A stretch of DNA of 5,019 nucleotides from NCBI GenBank assembly GCA_001828295.1, contig MHYI01000125.1, positions 1 through 5,019 of the forward strand. Direction: 5' to 3'. The notes beneath the pieces are model-generated. The model saw only the letters and a program-made list of their open reading frames with translations. It had not been told where the DNA came from and did no database searches. This document shows, piece after piece, positions 1 through 5,019 of this stretch (positions within the stretch are counted from its first letter, which is position 1; each line of letters starts with the position of its first letter). A program made the translations under genes and the position numbers. This DNA is from Planctomycetes bacterium RBG_16_41_13. Lineage in GTDB: Bacteria > Planctomycetota > Brocadiia > Brocadiales > Brocadiaceae.

Positions 1-301
1 TTTTTACGCTTTTAACCGATATGCCGACAATATCCGGATCAAATTCCGTTATATCGTGAATAATTTCCTGCCATATATAGTTTCCTTCATCGCTTAGACA
101 TTCCTTATATTTGTTATAACTATTTAAATAAACCTCCGTATTGATATAACGAAGACTATTATCATGCTCTGCATTGTATACTTTTGTTGCATATCCGTGC
201 TCATGCAGCAACGTTGCAATAGAGGTTAGTCCTATCGGATACCACTCACACCGTTGTCCTATAAAACGTTCAAAAGGAGGCTCTATTAATAATATTTTCA
301 T
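1..301 (-). CDS. B12-binding-domain radical SAM protein, N-terminal part only (partial, 3' end beyond window)
   Basis: The reading frame is open from an ATG at 301 to the left edge, giving 100 residues. It begins MKILLIEPPFERF, followed by a PIGLTSIATLLHEHGY segment and ending FDPDIVGISVKSVK. This order (a first strand running into a PP loop, a P-x-G-L-x-x-x-A helix, then a P-D-hydrophobic-G-I-S strand) is typical of the Rossmann-like cobalamin-binding domain at the front of B12-dependent radical SAM enzymes. The CxxxCxxC iron-sulfur motif would lie outside the window, so the radical SAM assignment is inference from the N-terminal domain. The start is supported by GGAG eight bases upstream. 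The same frame stays open for 22 more codons up to an ATG at 367, which overlaps the stop of the upstream remnant as ATGA, but the 301 start puts the first beta strand at the N-terminus as the family expects. In surface-glycan loci such proteins are candidate sugar or lipid modifying enzymes; the substrate is unknown. Confidence 0.72.
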   Translation of the reverse strand, partial: MKILLIEPPFERFIGQRCEWYPIGLTSIATLLHEHGYATKVYNAEHDNSLRYINTEVYLNSYNKYKECLSDEGNYIWQEIIHDITEFDPDIVGISVKSVK

Positions 302-363
302 TTTTCCCGCTCCATACAAATCTATTTTGGATTCTTCTACCTCTATATAACACTCTACTACTT
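302..363 (-). other. Short spacer between gene remnant and radical SAM gene
   Basis: These 62 bases separate the stop of the glycosyltransferase remnant from the ATG at 301. They remain in frame with the radical SAM gene, with no stop, but read as a lysine- and glutamate-rich stretch that does not resemble the start of that family. I see no convincing promoter boxes or terminator hairpin. The only clear signal is the ribosome binding site at the low-coordinate end. Confidence 0.5.
310..313 (-). promoter_or_regulatory. Ribosome binding site deciding the radical SAM start
   Basis: On the minus strand the sequence reads GGAGCGGGAAAAATG, placing GGAG eight bases before the ATG at 301. This favours that start over the in-frame ATG at 367. 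Confidence 0.7.
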
Positions 364-519
364 TCATTGTCTGTTAGCAACTTGAACAATGAATTCAAAT
401 GTAACTCTAGCGCAACGCTTCCAGGTGTAATCATTCGCTATCTTATAGGCATAGGCAGCATTGGCCTTCTTTGCCCGAATAGCGGAAGAATCAATCAATT
501 CCTTGAGCACATCGGCAAA
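364..519 (-). pseudogene. C-terminal remnant of a GT4-type glycosyltransferase
   Basis: About 50 residues remain, ending at a TGA at 366-364. The stretch FADVLKELIDSSAIR, followed by KKANAAYAYKIANDYTWKRC and a final VTFEFIVQVANRQ, matches the extreme C-terminus of GT4 glycosyltransferases: a helix with a short L-[IL]-D element, then a helix leading to the [FY]-[ST]-W motif and a closing amphipathic helix. The nucleotide-binding Rossmann domain and the ExxxxxxxE motif are absent, so no activity is expected. It is joined in one open frame to an SDR N-terminus. The boundary is uncertain by roughly 20 bases either way, because the SPEFADV segment could belong to either parent. It is not a copy of the intact glycosyltransferase upstream, whose C-terminus differs. 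Confidence 0.7.
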
Positions 520-655
520 CTCCGGAGAAAACCTCTTAGAAACCTCCTCACTTAAAATAGTAGCATATACTTCAAAGCCTGATTTATTTGCTAACCATCT
601 GAATAAAACATGTCCAAGCATACCCCCGGGCGCCCAAAATTAAAACCTTTTTCAT
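520..655 (-). pseudogene. N-terminal remnant of an RmlD-like SDR sugar reductase/epimerase, frameshifted
   Basis: The ATG at 655 starts MKKVLILGARG in one frame. The protein continues as MLGHVLFRWLANKSGFEVYAT in the next frame from 621. Joined, this is the GxxGMLGH dinucleotide-binding N-terminus of RmlD-like extended SDRs (dTDP-4-dehydrorhamnose reductase relatives), where the family expects G-A-x-G-M-L-G with no break. The break lies at a run of five Gs on the minus strand (627-623); four Gs would restore the frame as Ala-Arg-Gly-Met-Leu. Only about 45 of the usual 280-300 residues remain. The catalytic YxxxK and the substrate domain are gone, so the gene is dead regardless of the frameshift. 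The start codon still has an AAAGG ribosome binding site seven bases upstream and follows the upstream gene by 10 nt, showing it was once a normal operon member. Which sugar it acted on cannot be told. Confidence 0.75.
623..627 (-). other. G5 homopolymer at the frameshift point
   Basis: The plus strand shows five Cs between TA and GGGCGCC. With four, the SDR N-terminus would read straight through GARGMLGH. Either this is a true one-base insertion in a decaying gene or a homopolymer sequencing error. It does not change the conclusion that the gene is truncated. Confidence 0.7.
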
Positions 656-662
656 AACTCTG

Positions 663-667
663 CCTTT
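663..667 (-). promoter_or_regulatory. Ribosome binding site of the SDR remnant, overlapping the upstream stop
   Basis: The minus strand reads TAAAGGCAGAGTTATG. The TAA is the stop of the GT4 gene, AAAGG is the ribosome binding site, and the ATG at 655 follows after seven bases. This preserved signal marks 655 as the original start of the broken SDR gene. Confidence 0.65.
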
Positions 668-1802
668 ACTTAGTTTTTAATATTTGTTCATAAAATTTTA
701 AATATTTTTTTATTATGATATCCCACAGAAAATTTTCGCAAATAAATTTTCTTATGTTAGCTCCCTTTGTTTTTAAATCAATTCGGTTCTTAAGCAATAA
801 TAAAAGTCCCTGCACAATCCCATCTACCGATGCAGGCACCACTAATCCGCCATTGATATCAGCGATTTCGTTGAACCCACATTGATCTGTAATTAATACT
901 GGAGTGCCTGTTACGCCAGCCTCAAGCACGACTATTGACATAGCCTCTTGCCTCGAAGGAATGACAAAAAGATCAGCAGCATGGTAGGCATTTGATTTAT
1001 CCATTCCTCCCAAATAGTTAATAAAATGAACACGATTGTCCATACCGCGCTTAAAAACAATATCCTTTAACCCTGATAGCATGCCCCCATCTGGACCTAC
1101 AAATAATAAATTATAATCCTTTAAATCATCTTTAATCCTGTAAAAAGCGTCCAAAAGCAAATCGGGACCTTTGATATGGTTTAAACGTCCCAGAAACATT
1201 ATAAAAGGCTTGAGTCCTAGCCCGTATTTTTTTCGAAAGCCAACTGTATCTGATTCTTTGAAATCATCTGGATTAATGCCATTTGGAATGATTGATACAT
1301 TATTGCTATCAACGCCATAGCTTTGAAAGTGGGGTATTTCCCCTTTGGTGACAGCAATATAACCTTTTGCATTAGAAATAAATTTATTGCCTATTAACCA
1401 ATTATAAAGCAGTTTTATAAACTTGGATCTTCTATAAATAGGAAGCGTGCCTGCAGGACAGACTACATATGGCTTATTAAGAGAACGTAGAATCATATAA
1501 ACTAAAACGTTTAAAAAGGTCCAATGGCCCATGAGATGAACAATATCAACAGATTTAATAATATTTTTGAGGTGTTTATATGAAAACTTTGGCACGTAAA
1601 ATCTTTTAAACAAGCAAGGTAAAGCAATAACATTTATTCCATTTAATGCTTCAACGCGTTCTGGAGTCAAACCATAATTAGTAGTTAAAATACTACACTC
1701 AATCCCATTTTTTGCCAAAAATAAGCTCATTTGGACAGTTCTTTCGGTTCCACCACCGCCAGTTATGGGATCAAGCAAAGTAAAAACATTTAGTACTTTC
1801 AT
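666..1802 (-). CDS. GT4 family glycosyltransferase
   Basis: This 378-residue protein has the full GT-B architecture and the usual length. The N-terminal acceptor domain opens with MKVLNVFTLLDPITGGGGTE, carrying the glycine-rich loop at residues 15-18. The inter-domain region has IIPNGINPDDF at 171-181. The C-terminal donor domain has FLGRLNHIKGPDLLLDAF at 203-220, LLFVGPDGG at 232-240, HAADLFVIPSRQEA at 274-287 and the ExxxxxxxE motif of GT4 enzymes at Glu286 and Glu294. It has no signal peptide, so it should act on the cytoplasmic face of the inner membrane, adding a sugar from a nucleotide donor to a lipid-linked glycan. Donor and acceptor are not predictable. The ATG at 1802 overlaps the stop of the preceding SDR gene as ATGA, implying coupled translation; the ribosome binding site (GAAGAG, six bases away) is weak, in keeping with re-initiation. 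Confidence 0.92.
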   Translation of the reverse strand: MKVLNVFTLLDPITGGGGTERTVQMSLFLAKNGIECSILTTNYGLTPERVEALNGINVIALPCLFKRFYVPKFSYKHLKNIIKSVDIVHLMGHWTFLNVLVYMILRSLNKPYVVCPAGTLPIYRRSKFIKLLYNWLIGNKFISNAKGYIAVTKGEIPHFQSYGVDSNNVSIIPNGINPDDFKESDTVGFRKKYGLGLKPFIMFLGRLNHIKGPDLLLDAFYRIKDDLKDYNLLFVGPDGGMLSGLKDIVFKRGMDNRVHFINYLGGMDKSNAYHAADLFVIPSRQEAMSIVVLEAGVTGTPVLITDQCGFNEIADINGGLVVPASVDGIVQGLLLLLKNRIDLKTKGANIRKFICENFLWDIIIKKYLKFYEQILKTK

Positions 1803-2776
1803 AAGACGCTCTTCTGACCTTCCCCCGTTGTTCGTGCTTCAGAATAATGTTTATACCAGTTCACAAAATCGGTCAGCCCATCTTCAAACAAAAGTGTTTT
1901 TTTAAATCCGCTATTTAAAAGCTTCTGACAACTATATATACAGCGAGGATTAAAATTCGATTTGCCCGCCAATCGCAACAACATCTTAAGTATAAAATAA
2001 GGGACCGGAGTAATCGGAAGTGGATAACCTGCAAGACCTAAACCTTTTATCAAACAATTTTCGACATACGCATAGTTATTTGTTGGGAACTCGTCATCGG
2101 AAATAATAAAAACTTCTCGGTTAATTTTTCTATCCGTCTGCATAAGAAATATTATCGCAGCGGCAATATTATAAACACTTACAAGGTTCATCCTACGCTC
2201 ATTATATAAGCATGCCTTCAAATAATTAGCAGCTTTATTCCCAGACCGCAAATCATTGGATAACTTCAACAAATTCTTTCCCTCAGGCCCAAAAATCGCT
2301 GTTGGACGCAAAATTACTGCATCGCACACACTACTCGTCCGCTCAAGAACAGCCTCCTCTATTTTCATTTTAACAATCTCGTATTCATTGACCGGATTGC
2401 ACTTTGTATTTTCTGTAACAATATCGATAGAAACCCTGCCAAAAACAGCAGCGGTACTACATTGAATAAAACGGCTTATTTTAGCTTTCACGCACGCCTC
2501 AATCAAATTATTGATGGCGGTTAAATTATCTTTTCCTGGCTGGTTTCTCAAATACGCTAAGTTAATCACTGTTGCATTTTCCACACAAAGTTTATCCAAA
2601 GTCTCAGGACATAGAAGATCGCCCTTGATCACAGTAATATTGTTTTTGCTAAACAAATCATTCAGACTGTTCCTATGCACTAAAACTCTAAGCTTTATTT
2701 CTTTTTGACATAAAATACTGGCTACCAAATACCGCCCGGTAAAACCTGTCGCTCCAACTACAACAACATCTTTCAT
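1799..2776 (-). CDS. Extended-SDR NAD(P)-dependent sugar-nucleotide epimerase/dehydratase/reductase
   Basis: The 325-residue protein starts MKDVVVVGATGFTGRYL, with the GxxGxxG dinucleotide-binding loop at Gly8, Gly11 and Gly14. Arg35 at the end of the second strand (LVHR) lies where a basic residue tends to favour NADP; this is inference. KGDLL at 51-55 and STAAVFG at 107-113 supply the acidic adenine contact and the catalytic Ser/Thr. The catalytic pair is Tyr132 and Lys136 (YEIVK), followed by LRPTAIFGPEG at 156-166, the usual substrate-binding turn. All core motifs are intact, so an active cytoplasmic enzyme is likely. Its context between a polymerase and a glycosyltransferase points to nucleotide-sugar modification, but epimerase, reductase and dehydratase cannot be separated by eye. 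The ATG at 2776 has GAAGG six bases upstream, and the gene overlaps the next one by four bases. Confidence 0.88.
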   Translation of the reverse strand: MKDVVVVGATGFTGRYLVASILCQKEIKLRVLVHRNSLNDLFSKNNITVIKGDLLCPETLDKLCVENATVINLAYLRNQPGKDNLTAINNLIEACVKAKISRFIQCSTAAVFGRVSIDIVTENTKCNPVNEYEIVKMKIEEAVLERTSSVCDAVILRPTAIFGPEGKNLLKLSNDLRSGNKAANYLKACLYNERRMNLVSVYNIAAAIIFLMQTDRKINREVFIISDDEFPTNNYAYVENCLIKGLGLAGYPLPITPVPYFILKMLLRLAGKSNFNPRCIYSCQKLLNSGFKKTLLFEDGLTDFVNWYKHYSEARTTGEGQKSVL

Positions 2777-2782
2777 AAGGTA

Positions 2783-2787
2783 CCTTC
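2783..2787 (-). promoter_or_regulatory. Ribosome binding site of the SDR gene, overlapping the polymerase stop
   Basis: The minus strand reads TGAAGGTACCTTATG. TGA ends the membrane protein, GAAGG is the ribosome binding site, and the ATG at 2776 follows six bases later. This arrangement suggests translational coupling. Confidence 0.65.
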
Positions 2788-3796
2788 AATCTTTTAATTT
2801 TTCCACTAACAGCGACCCAGAAAAAAAGCCATCACCATGTTGAATAACATTGACCAAAAAATTTATCGAGGAGTAAGCAAAATATACAGACGTGGTTAAC
2901 ACCCCGAAGTTCCAACCACCCCTAAATTGTAATCCATAATACAAAACAAAAAAATATCCAAATAAGTTAACACGAAATCCACCTATCAGGAATACTGCAA
3001 TGACAATCGGTATAAACATTATAATAGTTTCACTTTTTTTCTTAGAATACCAAAGCGCTAACAGTAAAAAAACCAAAATCTTGGCCAACTCTGTCAAGTC
3101 TGCAAAGTCTCTCACACTGTAATAGCTCACAAGCTTAGCTAAAAAAAATTCTCCTCCCAGCAATAATGGCGGAAGAAATAAAAAAGGAACTAAAAACAGT
3201 AACAACCATGACTTGGCAACTTTTCCAGTGCGAAACAGCTTTAATATTCCTCTAACAAAAATATTGAACAAGATCGCACCATAAACAATAAGAACCTGCA
3301 CATGCGAAATTAAAGCCAAAACAGCAAATCCATAAAAGCGTTTAATCTGATCAATATAAATCAAGGATAAAGCCAAAAACATAAATCCAAACTTTAGACG
3401 CTCTGCTGCAAAATAGATAACTAAAAAATAGAAGTTCGTTAAAACAAGTAAGAAAGCCATGATGACAGATGCTTGCCACTTCCGGAAAAGAGACATTGAT
3501 ACATAGGCTAAAATTGCATTTGAAAAGGCAATAAACAAATCTTTATCAACAAAACGGCTCGCCACCCAGGATAAAAAAAAGTGAACAAACTCCTGTGAAC
3601 CAAGGCTTCGAGAGTAGAATAAAAATCCTTCCGTTAGGCCAAAATCAGGTAATGTCTCATATACTTTCCTATAAAGAGATTGATCACCATTGATATAAAA
3701 TGGCATAATTAAAAAACTGAGCAAGAATACAACTGCCGCAGCAGTAAATTTTGCAACAAAAGCCCGCGAAAATCTTAAATGATATTTAATCTGCAC
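2786..3796 (-). CDS. Multi-pass membrane protein, EpsG/Wzy-like polysaccharide polymerase
   Basis: With a GTG start at 3796 the protein has 336 residues and roughly nine to ten hydrophobic segments, for example near 14-35, 109-129, 133-148, 154-181, 196-213, 238-250, 257-272, 278-290 and 298-316. Features in keeping with EpsG-family proteins are the GDQSLYRKVYETLPDFG loop after the first segment, AAERLKFGFMFLALSL at 130-145, SHVQVLIVY at 164-172, and GFRVNLFGYFF at 273-283 near the C-terminus. Such proteins are proposed to polymerise lipid-linked repeat units on the outer face of the inner membrane. Sequence identity in this group is very low, so the call rests on topology, these loops and the locus. 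A longer frame reaches a TTG at 3877, but that would overlap the transaldolase by 56 bases and lacks a good ribosome binding site; GGAG stands seven bases before the GTG. A flippase is less likely because Wzx proteins are usually over 400 residues. Confidence 0.7.
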   Translation of the reverse strand: MQIKYHLRFSRAFVAKFTAAAVVFLLSFLIMPFYINGDQSLYRKVYETLPDFGLTEGFLFYSRSLGSQEFVHFFLSWVASRFVDKDLFIAFSNAILAYVSMSLFRKWQASVIMAFLLVLTNFYFLVIYFAAERLKFGFMFLALSLIYIDQIKRFYGFAVLALISHVQVLIVYGAILFNIFVRGILKLFRTGKVAKSWLLLFLVPFLFLPPLLLGGEFFLAKLVSYYSVRDFADLTELAKILVFLLLALWYSKKKSETIIMFIPIVIAVFLIGGFRVNLFGYFFVLYYGLQFRGGWNFGVLTTSVYFAYSSINFLVNVIQHGDGFFSGSLLVEKLKD

Positions 3797-3803
3797 AGGT
3801 ATT

Positions 3804-3807
3804 CTCC
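3804..3807 (-). promoter_or_regulatory. Ribosome binding site deciding the polymerase start
   Basis: The minus strand reads CGGAGAATACCTGTGCAG: GGAG, a seven-base spacer, then GTG at 3796. The site lies in the 25-base gap after the transaldolase stop and supports the GTG start over the longer TTG and ATG options at 3877 and 3850. Confidence 0.7.
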
Positions 3808-3821
3808 GGAGATGAAAAGAA

Positions 3822-4538
3822 TTAGATTTCAAATTTGGATAATTGGGCATCGTTGTAGAACATTTTGACTGTGTCAAGTGAGTAATCGTTCAGGTCTCTC
3901 CCGACCAGATCGAGTTTCTTCAAGACATCATTGGTAACCGTGATGATATGGCATCCGATAGCATCCGCCTGGAAAATATTCAGTAACTCACGCGGGCTGG
4001 CCCAAATCAGTTCAGAAGCAGGCGCAACTTTTAGCACCTCAACGGCAGCGGCCATCAGCGGGACGGGATCACGCCCGGTATCGGCAATGCGCCCTGCAAA
4101 CACCGAAACATAGCTCGGAACAGTGGGATCAAGGGCAGCCACCACATCGCGCACCTGCTCCAGTGTCATTAGCGCGGTTACATTCAGTTTCACTTTTTGA
4201 GCAGCCAATTTCTTTACCAAGGCATAGCACGTTTCCCGTTTTGTATTGATGACAGGAATCTTGACATATACGTTGTCGCCCCAACTCGCAATATCCATCG
4301 CCTGTCGTTCCATATCGGCAAAATCGTCTGAAAACACCTCAAACGAAATTGGGCGGTCAGGTATAGCAGTAAGGATATCCTTGGCGAATATCTTGTAATC
4401 CGAAATTCCCGCCTTGCGCATCAGCGTCGGGTTTGTAGTTAGCCCCTTGATATATGGCTTACCATACATTTCAAGCATTCCTGCCCTATCTGCGCCATCA
4501 GCAAAAATCTTTACCTTCAATTCTTCAATTTTCTTCAC
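3822..4538 (-). CDS. Short transaldolase (transaldolase/fructose-6-phosphate aldolase family)
   Basis: This 238-residue TIM-barrel protein carries the family motifs in order: the catalytic Asp14 in IFADGAD; GLTTNPT at 32-38; SFEVFSDD at 65-72; the Schiff-base lysine Lys93 in VYVKIPV; LNVTAL at 118-123; SVFAGRIADTGRDP at 145-158; and WASPRE at 179-184. Its length is near the short FSA/TalC class rather than the ~316-residue TalB class. Glu67 and Phe147 align by eye with the residues that are Glu and Phe in TalB-type transaldolases but Gln and Tyr in fructose-6-P aldolase, so transaldolase activity is predicted. That reaction moves a dihydroxyacetone unit and can make sedoheptulose-7-P, the starting point of heptose nucleotide synthesis; the adjacent gmhB-type gene fits such a role. 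It is cytoplasmic. The start is GTG at 4538, with GGAGG seven bases upstream and only a two-base gap after gmhB. Its base composition is GC-richer than the genes below it. Confidence 0.9.
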   Translation of the reverse strand: MKKIEELKVKIFADGADRAGMLEMYGKPYIKGLTTNPTLMRKAGISDYKIFAKDILTAIPDRPISFEVFSDDFADMERQAMDIASWGDNVYVKIPVINTKRETCYALVKKLAAQKVKLNVTALMTLEQVRDVVAALDPTVPSYVSVFAGRIADTGRDPVPLMAAAVEVLKVAPASELIWASPRELLNIFQADAIGCHIITVTNDVLKKLDLVGRDLNDYSLDTVKMFYNDAQLSKFEI

Positions 4539-4540
4539 GT

Positions 4541-5019
4541 TTAATCCTCCATTAAAATGGTTATTGCAGCTTCTTGCAACGAGAAAACCTGGTAATCATA
4601 CGACTGCGGGCGTTTTTCGTCGTAACCGTAATCGACAAATATCGTCTTGCAGCCAGCGGCGATACCCGCCTCCACATCACGCCAGAGATCGCCCACCATG
4701 TAACTTGAGGACAGATCAACATCAAACTCCTTTGCCCCCGCAAACAACATGCCTGGTCGGGGCTTACGGCAATCACAATTATCAGCGCTGTCGTGGTAAC
4801 ACATGATGAAACGATCGACCGGAAGGCGATTCGCGAGGAAAGCGTTGATCGCCTCAACAGTCTCCTGTGGGGTCGTGCCTCTAGCTACATCCGGCTGATT
4901 GGATACGACAATCAATACGAAACCCGCCATTTTCAAACGCTGCAATGCTTCAACCACGCCGGGCAAAATCTCGACTTCGGCGACGATAGCAGGCGGATAA
5001 GGCCTGCCATCACGCACCA
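4541..5019 (-). CDS. gmhB: HAD-IIIA phosphatase, D-glycero-D-manno-heptose 1,7-bisphosphate phosphatase type (partial, 5' end beyond window)
   Basis: The frame runs from the right edge to a TAA at 4543-4541. The first full codon (5017) is a GTG, but the visible RDGRPYPPA segment is internal in this family and the catalytic DxD motif of HAD enzymes should lie upstream, so the true start is outside the window. Numbering from 5017, visible motifs are EILPGVVEALQRL at 16-28, HAD motif II as VVSNQPDVARGT at 37-48, the GmhB-type zinc site with Cys73, His75, Cys81 and Cys83 (CYHDSADNCDC), the motif III lysine in RKPRPG (Lys85), and motif IV as VGDLWRDVEAG (Asp110, Asp114). GmhB removes the C1 phosphate of heptose 1,7-bisphosphate in ADP- or GDP-heptose synthesis in the cytoplasm. 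A related histidinol-phosphatase role exists in this superfamily, but the locus favours heptose. Its last codons contain the ribosome binding site of the transaldolase, so the two are probably translated together. Confidence 0.85.
   Translation of the reverse strand, partial: VRDGRPYPPAIVAEVEILPGVVEALQRLKMAGFVLIVVSNQPDVARGTTPQETVEAINAFLANRLPVDRFIMCYHDSADNCDCRKPRPGMLFAGAKEFDVDLSSSYMVGDLWRDVEAGIAAGCKTIFVDYGYDEKRPQSYDYQVFSLQEAAITILMED
4546..4550 (-). promoter_or_regulatory. Ribosome binding site of the transaldolase inside the gmhB 3' end
   Basis: The minus strand reads ATGGAGGATTAAACGTG. GGAGG lies within the last sense codons of gmhB, the TAA stop follows, and the transaldolase GTG comes seven bases after the site. 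This supports the GTG start and coupling of the two genes. Confidence 0.75.

Noticed and set aside
302..363. Promoter or terminator in the spacer before the radical SAM gene
   Set aside because: I found neither a stable inverted repeat with a T-run nor well-spaced -35/-10 boxes; only the ribosome binding site is convincing.
367..643. Plus-strand frames of about 60 codons across the scar region
   Set aside because: The minus-strand reading gives recognisable SDR and GT4 segments, whereas the plus-strand translations do not resemble any family.
364..655. A functional small fused SDR-GT protein
   Set aside because: The SDR part lacks the catalytic YxxxK region and the GT part lacks the whole donor-binding domain, so neither activity could be retained.
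2256..2708. Two plus-strand frames of 65-69 codons opposite the SDR gene
   Set aside because: The minus-strand SDR has intact cofactor and catalytic motifs across this region; the plus-strand frames show no domain or context support.
3931..4113. 60-codon plus-strand frame opposite the transaldolase
   Set aside because: It is an antisense shadow with Ser/Ala/Thr-rich composition and no ribosome binding site that stands out.
4414..4806. 130-codon open frame on the plus strand
   Set aside because: It lies antisense across the well-supported transaldolase and gmhB genes, has low-complexity Pro/Arg/His-rich content and no recognisable domain; it is a shadow frame in GC-richer DNA.
4561..4857. 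98-codon minus-strand frame inside gmhB
   Set aside because: It is out of frame with a protein showing clear HAD motifs and a zinc site, and its own translation has no family features.
5015..5017. GTG at 5017 as the true start of the HAD phosphatase
   Set aside because: Starting here would omit the catalytic DxD motif, and the RDGRPYPPA segment is internal in this family; the gene continues beyond the window.

Overview
All recognisable genes in this window lie on the minus strand, so the biological reading order runs from position 5019 down to 1. The content is a segment of a Gram-negative cell-surface polysaccharide (O-antigen, LPS or capsule) locus. In transcription order it holds: a HAD-IIIA phosphatase of the heptose-bisphosphatase (GmhB) type with its start cut off by the window edge; a short transaldolase; a multi-pass membrane protein resembling EpsG/Wzy polymerases; an extended-SDR sugar-nucleotide epimerase/reductase; a GT4 glycosyltransferase; a scar made of two gene remnants; and the N-terminus of a probable B12-binding radical SAM protein that runs off the left edge. 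The organism cannot be named from this window. A GmhB-type heptose pathway and a B12/radical SAM gene in a glycan locus suggest a Gram-negative, possibly anaerobic, bacterium, but that is inference.

Layout: 3822-5019 (gmhB and transaldolase) is relatively GC-rich, 53-58% in two 60-base lines counted by hand. Everything below about 3800 is AT-rich, 28% and 38% in two lines counted in the polymerase and glycosyltransferase genes. Genes are packed tightly, with a 2-nt gap, a 25-nt gap, a 9-nt gap, a 4-nt ATGA overlap and a 10-nt gap in turn. Shine-Dalgarno sequences often overlap the preceding stop codon. I saw no internal promoter or terminator, so one transcript across the window is the simplest reading.

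How the genes could work together: the transaldolase can interconvert fructose-6-P and sedoheptulose-7-P, and sedoheptulose-7-P is the precursor of the ADP/GDP-heptose pathway in which GmhB removes the C1 phosphate. That pair may supply heptose for the glycan. The SDR would modify a nucleotide sugar, the GT4 enzyme would add a sugar on the cytoplasmic face, and the EpsG/Wzy-like protein would polymerise repeat units at the membrane.

The most notable points are: (a) the 364-655 scar, an SDR N-terminus with a one-base frameshift joined to a GT4 C-terminus; (b) active-site residues showing the short transaldolase is a true transaldolase rather than a fructose-6-P aldolase; (c) a corrected GTG start for the polymerase at 3796; and (d) the composition break at the transaldolase/polymerase boundary. 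I found no clearly new defence, mobile or regulatory system. There is no gene-free stretch above 300 bases.
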